Below, one piece after another: positions 7,050-17,100 of a DNA stretch of 64,000 bases. Numbering within the stretch: position 1 is the stretch's first letter; each line of letters opens with the position of its first letter. The notes under the pieces were generated by a model, which did not search any database, was not told the DNA's origin, and saw only the letters and a list, made by a program, of their open reading frames with translations. This stretch comes from an uncultured Bacteroidales bacterium (lineage in GTDB: Bacteria > Bacteroidota > Bacteroidia > Bacteroidales > Paludibacteraceae). The stretch is taken from positions 1 to 64,000 of the forward strand of contig CACZVM010000009.1 of assembly GCA_902784585.1 (NCBI GenBank). The letters run 5' to 3'. Position numbers and translations under genes: made by a program.

Positions 7050-8543
7050 TTGCTCTCCCTCCTCAGTCCAGCCAAGAACAAAGAAGTGGCCCATGCGGCT
7101 ATCCAAGCCGGCGCGGACGCCATCTATATCGGTGCGCCGGCCTTCGGTGCGCGCGAGAAAGCAGGCAACAGTCTGGAGGATCTGGAGGAGGTGGTGCGCG
7201 AAGCGCATCTATACGGGGTGCAGGTGCTGGTCACCCTCAACACCCTGCTCCGTGACGACGAGTACCCCGAGGCGGTCCGCATGGCGCATGACCTGCACCG
7301 CATCGGCGTAGATGCACTGATCGTTCAGGACCTCCATCTGCTGGACTTCCCCCTGCCACCTATCCGTCTGCATGCCTCGACGCAATGCGACAACCGTACG
7401 CCCGAACAGGTGGCACGGCTGCGTGACCTGGGCTTCAAGCGCGTCGTGCTGGCGCGGGAACTGAGCATCGACGAGATACGTGCCATCCATGAGGCTGTGC
7501 CCGACATTGAGCTGGAGGCCTTCGTCCACGGTGCGCTCTGCGTGAGTTATTCAGGCCGATGCTACATGAGCGAAGTGCTGGCCGGCCGCAGCGCCAACAG
7601 AGGTGCCTGTGCGCAGTTCTGCCGTATGGCCTACGACCTGCTGGACAGCGAAGGACGAGAGGTGATAGACGACGAAGGGCAACCCATCCACCAGCGCCAC
7701 CTGCTCTCGCTGCAAGACCTCGACCGCAGTGCATATCTGCAGGAATTGATAGACGCCGGCGTGACCACCTTTAAGATAGAAGGAAGGCTGAAAGATGCCG
7801 ACTACGTGACCAATATCGTGGCGTACTATCGGGAGAAACTCTCAGCCATCAGCCCTCAGCATTCAGTCATCACGCGCAGTTTTGAACCTAATCCCGAGAA
7901 GACGTTCCACCGCGGGGCGACAGATTATTTCCTGCACGGACGGACACGGCCGATGGCCAACTGGACGACACCCAAGTCCACCGGTGAACATATCGGTGAG
8001 GTAGTGGAGGTACACGGCAATACGCTGCGCGTACGACTGCTACCGGGCGTGACGCTCCACAACGGCGACGGACTGACCATCGGCACCGAGGGCTTCAACG
8101 TGAACGGCGTAGAGGGGAATATCGTGAAGATCAACAAGCAGCCTACCTCCGACAATGTTCTACGGACGGCCACCGGCAGTCCGATCGGGCAAAGCCCTTC
8201 ACCCGTAAAGGGGAGAGAGTTGTATAGAAATCTAGATATAGCGTTTCTCAAGAGTCTGCATAGCGAGCGTAAGATACCTGTGGATATCGAACTGAAGGAG
8301 ACGGCAGACGGGTTTGAACTGAGTTTCCGCTCCGCGTTCAGCACCCAGCATGCCGCATTCCGTTATCCGCACGAGCCGGCTAAGAATGCAGAGAAAGCCA
8401 TGGAGACCATCCGCACACAACTCGCCAAACTGGGTGACACACCGTATGTCGCACGCGAAGTACGGATAGAGAGCGCACCCTATTTTATACCCATCAGCAT
8501 CATCAACGAATGGAGAAGACAAATAATAAATCGTCAATCGTAA
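7050..8543 (+). CDS. Peptidase U32-family protein (RlhA/TrhP-like), C terminus split off
   Basis: A 497-residue TIM-barrel protein of the U32 family; relatives in E. coli (RlhA, TrhP) carry out prephenate-dependent RNA hydroxylation, so an RNA-modification role is more likely than proteolysis. The signature EAFVHGALCVSYSGRC is at about residues 152-167, with further conserved Cys in GACAQFC and the motif FKIEGRLKDADYV. The start is TTG at 7050, giving LLSPAKNKEVAHAAIQAGAD. Residues about 264-273 (LSAISPQHSV) come from a heptad array. The frame stops at 8543 inside another array, and the missing C-terminal Cys-rich tail is encoded by the overlapping frame at 8510-8728. Confidence 0.88.
   Translation: MLSLLSPAKNKEVAHAAIQAGADAIYIGAPAFGAREKAGNSLEDLEEVVREAHLYGVQVLVTLNTLLRDDEYPEAVRMAHDLHRIGVDALIVQDLHLLDFPLPPIRLHASTQCDNRTPEQVARLRDLGFKRVVLARELSIDEIRAIHEAVPDIELEAFVHGALCVSYSGRCYMSEVLAGRSANRGACAQFCRMAYDLLDSEGREVIDDEGQPIHQRHLLSLQDLDRSAYLQELIDAGVTTFKIEGRLKDADYVTNIVAYYREKLSAISPQHSVITRSFEPNPEKTFHRGATDYFLHGRTRPMANWTTPKSTGEHIGEVVEVHGNTLRVRLLPGVTLHNGDGLTIGTEGFNVNGVEGNIVKINKQPTSDNVLRTATGSPIGQSPSPVKGRELYRNLDIAFLKSLHSERKIPVDIELKETADGFELSFRSAFSTQHAAFRYPHEPAKNAEKAMETIRTQLAKLGDTPYVAREVRIESAPYFIPISIINEWRRQIINRQS
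7841..7868. repeat. In-gene heptad array in the U32 gene
   Basis: CTCAGCC, ATCAGCC, CTCAGCA, TTCAGTC in phase, encoding SAISPQHSV; stop-free orientation. Confidence 0.88.
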
Positions 8544-8728
8544 ATCATCCAAACGGACATCCGTTGATGATCTGCCGCTACTGCCTGCTGTTCGAACTCG
8601 GGCATTGCAGAAAAACGGCTCCTTATCCCAAAGACAAGGAACCGCGATATCTGCGTCTGCGCACCGGTCAGATGGTGCGTCTCAGTTTCGATTGTGCCCG
8701 CTGTGAGATGCGGATAGACGAAGTCTAA
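8510..8728 (+). CDS. Detached C-terminal tail of the U32 protein
   Basis: A 72-residue frame beginning ATG at 8510, 34 bases inside the U32 gene in another frame. PLMICRYCLLFELGHC and LSFDCARCEMRI carry CxxC pairs that, from memory, form the C-terminal metal-binding tail of Bacteroidetes U32 proteins, where they are contiguous with the barrel. The first 15 residues (KTNNKSSIVNHP) are encoded by heptad repeats. The simplest reading is that repeat growth at 8519-8546 shifted the frame and split one gene in two; the tail may still be made as a separate peptide through translational coupling. Alternatively it is a dead remnant. It ends four bases into the convergent TonB receptor gene. Confidence 0.7.
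   Translation: MEKTNNKSSIVNHPNGHPLMICRYCLLFELGHCRKTAPYPKDKEPRYLRLRTGQMVRLSFDCARCEMRIDEV
8519..8546. repeat. Heptad array at the U32 split point
   Basis: ACAAATA, ATAAATC, GTCAATC, GTAAATC in phase. It contains the TAA stop (8541-8543) that ends the barrel part of the U32 gene. Confidence 0.85.
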
Positions 8729-11067
8729 TCCAGGTCGTAGCGGAAACCCACATACACTTTCCACCCCGTAGTAGGACCACACACCATAGAGGCATCGAAA
8801 TTGATGTCATAGGGCGCGTCTGCACCAATGATAGGAGAGGACTGACGGAAATTGGTCATGTTCTCCGCTCCCACGTACAGGCTGCACGTACGGAAATACT
8901 TGGTGATCTGCGCCATCAGTTGCGGGTACCACGTGATGGGTCGGGGTGTACCGTAGCCACCCAGAAAATCGCCGTAGGCGGTGAAGCCGTCAGGCATACG
9001 TCCCACGCCGTTGAACTGGGCGGTGACATCGAACTGCCACTTGCGGAGCGGCGTCTGATAGCTGGTGGTGATGACTCCCTTGAAGCGGTTGGTGAGTGCT
9101 TTGCGGCGCAACTCGTAGGCGTTGGCAGCCGCATTGAAAGTGGTCTGGCGCACATCGGTCCAACGGAAGGCAGCCGTCCATGTCCAACCGCGTAGCACCT
9201 CTATCGACGCTTCCACCTGTGCGCTATGTGCAAACGAACGGGCACCCGGCACATCAGTCTGGTTGTGGATATGTACCTGATGTGGGTCACGGTCCATATC
9301 GACAATGAGCGAGTTGAGGAAATGGGTGTAGTAATACTCGAGCGACAACTGCAGCTGACGGCTTCCCATCGGGATATAGAAGGTGGTACTCAGTCCGGTA
9401 TTGACCGCCCGTTCCTGAGTAATTGTATCCGAGAGATGCAACAGTCGGGAAGAAGGCAGGACAAAGGCATTGTCGGCTATCGCGTTAGGCGAACGGTAGC
9501 CCAGTCCCACACTGCCTCGCAGCGTCCACCACTCAAAGGGCGAATAGCGCACGTTGGCACGAGGAGTGAAGAAGATGCCGTAGCGGGTGGAATAGTCCGC
9601 CCGCACACCGGCCACCAGCGACAACTGCTCACCATAGGTATAGGCATATTCGGCAAAGAGGCCGGGCGTTACCTCTGAACGACTGAGGTCGAACTGGCCG
9701 CCACTATTAGACAGGTCGTAGTAGAGGAGAAGATGCTCGGTGTACCGGTCGTAGTTGACGGAGACACCGGCAGAGAGACGATGGTCGTTGTCGGTGAGGC
9801 CGCCGCCCTCCCAGTTGCGTTGCCATAGTCCGTTGACATAGACATTGAGCTGATCGGCCTGCCAATGACGTATACCGTAGGTGTTATCCAGGTTGTGATA
9901 GCTGACGGCCGTGATGAGCGCCACCGACGAACCACTCTCGTCGTCGTAGACATAACCATTCTTCAGAAAGCCCTCCACACGATAGGTATTGAGATTGATC
10001 AGGTAAGGCTGACTGCCTGCGGCTGAATGCTGATGACTCACATTCTGTCCTCCGCGACGGCGGTCGTAGAGTCCGCGTGCGAAGGCGATGAGGGTATAGT
10101 CGCCATGACGATAGAACCAGCGGTTGGCGAGGTTGGCATTTTGCATAAGGGGCATGTCGGCAAAACCGTCATGGTTCTCATCCATCGCCATATAACTGCC
10201 GCCGTAGTGCGCCATCAGTCCGGTATAGAGCGACTCATGATGACAGTGCTCATCATGCTCGTGCTCCTCCTCTGAATGCTGATGGCTGTCGTCTGAATGC
10301 GCCAGAGGTATCTGCCATCCTCCCATGATATTTGCCTCCGCCATCAGTTCGCTGTTGAACATCAGGTTGAGCGAGAAGGGGTTCTGCGACTGCGGTTTGA
10401 GCAGTTCCACATTGATCTGCCCGGAGGTGGCTTCATAGCCGTTGATGACGGACGATGTACCTTTGCTCACCTGAATGCTGCTCATCCAAGGGCCGGGTAT
10501 GTACTCCAGTCCGAAGTTCTGCGCCAGTCCGCGCACGGCAGGTGTGTTCTCCTGCAGCAGTTGCACGTACGTACCGCTCAGGCCCAGCAGACGGATCTGC
10601 TTGGCACCCGTGGCTGCATCGGCATAGGCCACATCCACCGAGGCGTTGGTCTCAAAGGCCTCACTGAGGTTGCAGCACGCCGCCCGGCACAATTCCTCGG
10701 TGCCAATCGTATGGGTGTCGAAAGCCGAGGTGCGACTCTTGAGTACACCCATCTTCCGTTCGGTGATAGTCACCTCGTCCAGCACCGCCTCGTCGATCAG
10801 TACGATCGTCAGCGGCTCACGGTTGAGCACGCGGATGGTATCGTTGTGACACCCAACGAACGAGGCCACCAGTAGGTTGACTCCCTTGGCAGGACGGAGC
10901 GTAAACTGCCCCTCCATATCGGTAGCCACACCGATGCCGGTGCCGGCCCAGAACACATTAGCACCCACCAGCGGTTCACCATGTTCGTCCAGCACGACAC
11001 CCGTGATCTGGGCACGCAAGACAAGCACAGCGAACGCAAGCAATATTGTTAGTATCGATCTTTTCAT
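8725..11067 (-). CDS. TonB-dependent outer-membrane receptor with His-rich loop
   Basis: A 780-residue receptor: signal peptide to about residue 19 (VLVLRA-Q), a carboxypeptidase-regulatory-like domain (ITGVVLDEHGEPLVGANVFW, residues 20-105), a TonB plug (about 120-240, with KQIRLLGLSGTYVQLL and SSVINGYEATSGQINVEL), and a beta-barrel to the end. Residues about 255-285 contain HSDDSHQHSEEEHEHDEH and CHHES, a probable metal-binding loop. Uptake of a transition metal or its chelate is inferred; the substrate is not known and no uptake partner is adjacent. Two short heptad arrays encode parts of loops, including the His-rich one. Transcribed from its own promoter; it meets the U32 tail end to end. 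Confidence 0.88.
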   Translation of the reverse strand: MKRSILTILLAFAVLVLRAQITGVVLDEHGEPLVGANVFWAGTGIGVATDMEGQFTLRPAKGVNLLVASFVGCHNDTIRVLNREPLTIVLIDEAVLDEVTITERKMGVLKSRTSAFDTHTIGTEELCRAACCNLSEAFETNASVDVAYADAATGAKQIRLLGLSGTYVQLLQENTPAVRGLAQNFGLEYIPGPWMSSIQVSKGTSSVINGYEATSGQINVELLKPQSQNPFSLNLMFNSELMAEANIMGGWQIPLAHSDDSHQHSEEEHEHDEHCHHESLYTGLMAHYGGSYMAMDENHDGFADMPLMQNANLANRWFYRHGDYTLIAFARGLYDRRRGGQNVSHQHSAAGSQPYLINLNTYRVEGFLKNGYVYDDESGSSVALITAVSYHNLDNTYGIRHWQADQLNVYVNGLWQRNWEGGGLTDNDHRLSAGVSVNYDRYTEHLLLYYDLSNSGGQFDLSRSEVTPGLFAEYAYTYGEQLSLVAGVRADYSTRYGIFFTPRANVRYSPFEWWTLRGSVGLGYRSPNAIADNAFVLPSSRLLHLSDTITQERAVNTGLSTTFYIPMGSRQLQLSLEYYYTHFLNSLIVDMDRDPHQVHIHNQTDVPGARSFAHSAQVEASIEVLRGWTWTAAFRWTDVRQTTFNAAANAYELRRKALTNRFKGVITTSYQTPLRKWQFDVTAQFNGVGRMPDGFTAYGDFLGGYGTPRPITWYPQLMAQITKYFRTCSLYVGAENMTNFRQSSPIIGADAPYDINFDASMVCGPTTGWKVYVGFRYDLD
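10007..10041. repeat. In-gene heptad array in the TonB receptor
   Basis: On the coding (-) strand the units read GTGAGTC, ATCAGCA, TTCAGCC, GCAGGCA, GTCAGCC, encoding VSHQHSAAGSQP in a barrel loop. Confidence 0.75.
10270..10297. repeat. In-gene heptad array inside the His-rich loop
   Basis: On the coding (-) strand: TTCAGAC, GACAGCC, ATCAGCA, TTCAGAG, encoding HSDDSHQHSE. The His-rich loop is thus partly built of the repeat family. Confidence 0.65.
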
Positions 11068-11092
11068 TTCCTTGTATTTCTAAAATCGGCTG

Positions 11093-11124
11093 CAAAGATA
11101 CTGCTTTTTTTCGATATATGCAAA
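11093..11124 (-). promoter_or_regulatory. Promoter of the TonB receptor gene
   Basis: On the minus strand TTTG (11121-11124) and TATCTTTG (11093-11100) are 20 bases apart, about 25 bases before the ATG. The -33 TTTG is the end of the T-run of the upstream terminator. Confidence 0.82.
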
Positions 11125-11129
11125 AAAAA

Positions 11130-11156
11130 TAGGCTGCGAACACATGTCGCAGCCTA
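11130..11156. terminator. Bidirectional terminator after the giant gene
   Basis: TAGGCTGCGA (11130-11139) pairs perfectly with TCGCAGCCTA (11147-11156) around a 7-base loop. T-runs lie on both sides. On the minus strand it ends the 3193-codon gene 20 bases after its stop. Confidence 0.88.
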
Positions 11157-11175
11157 CTTTTTTTGTCTCCGTTGA

Positions 11176-14100
11176 TTATTGAGCCATCAACTTTCCGGAG
11201 GTGATGAGACGTTTGCCTCCCTCTACGAACGAGTAGAGATAGATCATGCGCGGGATGATATCCACCACAAGACCCTGCGAGAAGTCGGTCACGTCGAGCA
11301 GCACATCCTGATCCCTGAAGTTGATACCATAATCCACATTGTTCGGGTCGGCATCGGGCACACGCTCGAAGAGCAGCTGATGACCGAACTGATCGTAGAG
11401 GACGAAGGTCACATCCTTGCGGATCGTAGCCACGAACAATTGGTTCGTTCCAGGTATGCGGCGTACGAAGACGTCGTTGGCCGTCGGCTTGAGGGCATCG
11501 TTGATGCTCGAGACAGCGAACTGGATATGATATACACGCACGTCACCGTTTTGAGCAGTACAGATGATGTCGAGAGTCTCACCCGGTTGGGGTTGACGGA
11601 ACTCATCTACCTCTACCGTCTCACGGGTCTTGTCGTAGGTCACTACCGGCACGGGCTGACCTTCACGCAGCCTGAAGACATACGTCGTGTCAGCCGTCGG
11701 GTTGAAGTCAGCCAGCTTAACGCCGTCCAGATAGATCATGCTCAGCGTGTTGCAAGTATCCAAGCCCAGCGTCTGGATGATGGTGTACTTGCTATTGGTG
11801 GTCTCGTCGTCAGCGAGCACGTTGATAGTGATCAAGCCGTTCTCATCCACGCTCACCGTGTAGGTAGCCTTGCTGTCGCGCGTCATCGCCTCTACATCAT
11901 CGGCAGTGAAGAACGCAGTGCTGTCCTCGCCGAACGGATGGATATAGGTATAGTCGTATACCAACGTCTGGAAGTCAGCCAGCGGTGTGCCGTCCAGGGT
12001 GATACCACGCAGCAGGGCGTCGTTGTTGCGCTGGAAGACGAAGAGCAGTTCGTACGGTGTACCCTCGTCGCCGTTAGGCGCGATGACGGTAATGGTCAAC
12101 TTGACCGTATGCTCGTCGACGGGCTCTTGTACCGTGATGATCTGCTGCAAGGTGTCAGCACGAATGATGTTGTACTCCGGAATAGTCAGTTCGGTGCGCG
12201 TCGAGTCGTACGGTATAACGATCGTATAGTCGTTCTTATCCGGCTCGAAGAAGAACTGCTCGTACGGCAACTGGTGACCATCCTCGGTAAGGATGATGTT
12301 CTGCAGCAGCGTGTTGTCCGAACGTACGCGATCGAACGTCAGCGTATAGGTAGCATGTACCGTAGTATCTTCGGCCAGCACCTCGATGCGGACTACGTCA
12401 CCTTCTACGTCGATATCATACGTCTGTGCCTCCTCTTTCTTGATGACCGTCACCACAGGGATTTCCACACCCAGACCCAGTTCCACCTTATAGGTGAAAC
12501 GATCGGAGTCGAATCCGGAGAGCGGCTTACCGCCCAGGTTGATCATATTCAGCGTAGCGTCGGCAGAAAGCTCTACCGGGTAGTGGATGGTGTAGATACG
12601 CGTCTTACCACTGGCAGCCGTAACGGTGATGAGGGTCTTGTAGCCCAGCGACTTGCCACTCAGCGAGTCGGGAGCCTGCGAGACAACCACCGACTGGTAC
12701 TCATCACCCGGGATAGCCTCGATAGCAGGCAGCTGACCACCCAGTTCGGCAGCCTCAGCCGCCGTGAGTGTGTAGCGATACTCCTCGCGGTAGGGATCGA
12801 AGCCCGGCAGCGTCAGGTGGTTTTCACCCACCGTGATCAGTTGCAGCGTGTCCACATCCGAATTGAGGATACGATAAGCTATCGTGTAGGTCATGGAGCG
12901 ACCATCCTCAGCCGTTACCGTCGTCTCATGTACCCAAGTATGGTTGACGGTGTCACGTGCTACGGTCACCGAGTCGATATACGGCCAGCGCGTAGCATCG
13001 CGTGCCTCCAGTTCGCCGTAACTGATCGTCGGGAAGGCAGGAGTACCTACCGGCAGTTCACGGGTGTAGTACTTGGTCAGCGGTGCAAAGCCCGGCAGCG
13101 AGTCGCTACCGTTCTCATAGATCATATCCAGCGTACAAATACTGTCTTTCTTGACATCACAAGCGATATAATAGGTCTGCTTGTAGATGCGGTTCTCCGC
13201 ATAGACAGTCAGCGTCAGCGGGTTGGACTCGAAGTCAGCCACTACGACAGCCGAGTCGTGCTGTGTCTCATACTCGATCAGCGGCATCGGTTCGCCTGCC
13301 TGCAGGTTGTAGCGATAGTAATAGGTCTGCGGCGCAAAGCCTGCGAGAGGAACACTATTCACATCCAGACTCTTCAGGTAGCAGTTCTTCGACTTCTCAT
13401 ATTCGAAATAGAGCTTATATACATTCTCAGTGCTGTCCACAGCGAAGACGTGCAGGAAGACAGAGTCCTTGAAGGTCTCCATGCTCACCGTCTGACCGTC
13501 CATCTTCAGACGGGCGCTTACCGACGGAATGGTGTCGGACGACGGTACGGCGATATGATAGTTGTTCTGACCCGGGTCGAAGATGTTTCTTCCTTCGTTC
13601 AGGTCCGGACGATAGAAGGCCATCTCTATGTCATCCAGCAAGATATTAGCCAAGCGGTTATCGTTAGACTGATTCTCGATATAGATCTCAACGAGGTAGT
13701 CGGAGTGGGAACCGTCTTCAGCCGTCACGCGTACCGTATCCACGTACTGGTGGTCCTTCTTCACCTCGTGCTCGATGACGGTCACTTTCTGGAAGCGGTC
13801 ATCGGAGAGATAGTCAATCTCGCGACTATCGGTCCGGAGCGAGACGGAGTAGAAGTGACGACCGGGCTCGAAATGATCGAGTGCCTCGCCATTGACGGTG
13901 ATGCCCGTCAGGTCGGAGCAGTGACTCGGTTCGGCCTGGATAGTCAGTCGGTAGGACATCTGTTCCTGACCGTCCTCACTCGTCACGTCGATCTCGGTAT
14001 CTTCACCTTCGTCGCCGTCGGGCACGAAGAGTTTACCGGGCTTGAGGGTCACGTGCTGACCATGCTGACCGGCCACGTAGGTAACGTTCGGCATCTTCGG

Positions 14101-17100
14101 CTGCTCGGCTTTTGCACCGGCCGGAGCAGGCAGCACCACGGTATAGGTCAGGCTGTCCGGACGGAAGCCGGCGATCAACTCACCGTCAAGCAAGATACCG
14201 TTGAGCGTAGCGATAGACGACTTCGAACGAGCCACATTGACCATGTAGGTCTTCTGGTTGATTCCGTCCGGAGCGGTCACTACGGTGGTATAGCGTACAC
14301 CACCCTCGATGGAATCGAAGGTCGTTGCGAGCGTCTGACCATCCTCTGCAACAACAGGTACCACTACGTTAACTGTATCCGATCCGAATTCATAACTCAA
14401 CTCGTTCGGGTCGAACTCACTGTAGTCAGCGCCGTCCAGCGTGATCGTTGCCAGATCGGCATTAGACGAAGTAGTGCCCGGATAGATCCAGTTGTAGGCG
14501 ATAGCCGTACCCGGAACAGACCAAGTCATACCTGTCTCGCGTTGAACGAAGATGACAGAGTCAGTAGGTTGCTGACGTGTGAAGGCTACGTAGTCGGTAG
14601 GTTCAGCCGCATTCTTCTCATAGGTAGCATCACCAAAGTCGGTGAGGATGTTATTGCCCAGCGTGAACTCGCTGATCACACCTGTCGGCGCTACGGTCGG
14701 GTCATGACGAACGATGGTATACGTACCCGTCGTCACGCCGTCTTCAGCCGTCACAGTGATCACACCTTCGTGCAGTTCTACCTGCTGCAGATCGGATAAC
14801 TTATCAATTGAGATGATCGGCCAGTTGGCAGCAGTGATCTCGTACGAGGTGGTCTCTTCTTCGAAGGTGATGCCCTCGCAGGTGATGTTCTTGAGCGTGG
14901 TCTTGTTGCTATACTGCTTACGGAACTTCACCGTATAGGTCGTTGCAGCCACACCCTGTTTCTCCGGCGTGACGGTGATCGTCATCGTCGAGTCGGCCTC
15001 GTTGAAGCTGGTCTGCACTCGCTGGAGCGACGAACCCGGAACGGGTTGCAGGCTCGGCAGGTGACGGCGACTAGCCGGCAGGGTGATGATATATTCCGTC
15101 TTGGTAGGATTGAAGAGCGCAATCTGCACACTGTCCATCAGCAGGTTAGAGAGCACGTTCACGCTATCCAACGGACGGCGAACGGTCAGGGTATAGTCGC
15201 TGTGGTCCGTACCGTTCTCCGCCCAGTTGCGGATAGTAGCCGTGCGGATCTCGTAGTTGGCATCAAAGGTGGTGTCATTCCAGGTTACATCTTGCGCCTG
15301 GTCAGCCACCTCACCGGTGAAGCTCAGTACAGGCTTCTCTATGCGCTCGGAGTTCGTCAGGTTGTAAGAGAACTTGTTACCGTTCTTCGTTGCCTCGACG
15401 CCATCTACGGTCATCGAGGTTAACTTATGATTGTAGGTGAGGGTGATACGTTGAACCAACATATTGGCACCAGCAGCAACGATAGTTCCATCTATTTGCT
15501 TATACGAGTTAATCAATATGTTCAGAGTTGTAGGTTCACCCGCTACAGCATTCGCCTCGGCCAAACTATACTTGTAGTCTTTGTAACTGCTACTGGTTGC
15601 CGACTCGTTCCATTCCAGTGTTTTGGTTCCATCCGAACCAGTCAAAATATACTGTATCTGGTTATTGGTACTTACCGTCTCTAACTTATAGTTGAAGATA
15701 ATCTCATCCGGGCTATTGTGGAACGGGATACCACCGGAAATACCGAACGAAGACGAACCGGCAACACCCCAGTTTCCGGAGACATCGCCTAACGTGATGA
15801 AGCCCGGAATCATACCTCCGCCCGGTGTACTATACTGGGTTTGAAGTTCTACCACACTTGTGGTCGGATTAGAAACTAGTGTATTGGGCGTAAAGCTGAA
15901 GAATCCACTGTGTTTGCCTAATACATCGGCGATAGTATTCCAATGAGTAGGTTTCTGCGCAGAAGTGTAAGTCGCGCACGTTGTCCAATCATCAAAATCC
16001 GCATTCGGTATTTGCTCATTCTCATAGTAGTACCAAACATGGTAGGTATTGGTACGCGCATTTGCACCCTCGCCATAGGTGACTTCGGCCGACCAGTGCT
16101 TGCTGGTCTGGTCGAGAATATTGATCTCGGCACCCTTGTTGAGCGAATATTTCAGTTTCGGTTTACCCGTTACCTTTACGATATACGAGAATTTCTCAGG
16201 GCTGAAGGCTGCCAGCGACACATCGTTGATCTTGATATCCGTCAGGGTCGCGGGGTCTGCAGTCGGCACGATCGGGTTGATGGTATAAACCTCATCGGCT
16301 ACGGTGTCGTTGTTGGCCTTGACGGTGATGATGGTAGGATACTTCACACCACCGGGCTCAATGAATACCGTCTGCTCGTCGTAGAGCTTCTCGTATTCAA
16401 CAGTCATCGAACGGCTGCCATAGGGCAGTTCTACATTGTAGGTACGCTCCGTCTTCACGTTGCTCAGGGCCTTGTCTGCCTCTACGATAAAGATCGACTG
16501 CAGGGCATTCGCCTTCTTGTACATCGCGCGTTTGAAGAGGATATTGTAGGTGCGTACATCACCGTTCTCGGCAGTGACGATCACCTGGCTGGTCTCGCCT
16601 ATCGGACGCATCACTAGGTCGACGCGCTGCTCCGGTTCACCCTTCTCGATGATGATCTTCGGGCACTCGGTAGCCTCAAACGGCAGCACAACCTCATAGT
16701 CGGTGATGTTAGCCTTGAACTTGATCTCAGCGTCTTCGGAATCCAACTGCATATCCTCCAGCGCATTGTTGCCGGACTTGCGAGTCGGGAAGGCTACATA
16801 ATAGTCGTTCTCTGCACCGCTCTCGGCCACCACGTGGATACGTGTCACGCCGTCCGGACGCGAGAAATACGTAGTGATGGTCTGGTTGGGCAGTGCCGCT
16901 ATCGGGAAGACGTTCGGCACTACAGCCGTACCGCGATCGAGGGTATCCACGTAGTGGGTACTGTCGGCACGGAAGCCCGGGATGCTCTCGCCATCGATGA
17001 GGATGTCGGCCAGTTCCGTCTTGTTGCTTGTCACGCGCGTGTACGTTATAGTATAGGTGTTGTTGTCGCCGCTCTCGGCATAAACAATCACTTTCTGCAG

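Noticed and set aside
8510-8728. Independent small zinc-finger protein
   Set aside because: CRYCLLFELGHC and FDCARCEM fit the C-terminal tail of U32 proteins, and the frame starts inside the U32 gene at a repeat array, so a split gene is the better reading.
11179-14799. Very long open frames antisense to the giant surface-protein gene (also 16834-18345 and 18397-20658)
   Set aside because: They run opposite a well-supported gene whose repeats, signal peptide and tail are clear. Their translations are rich in Arg, His and Val without domain order, as expected from a GC-biased shadow.
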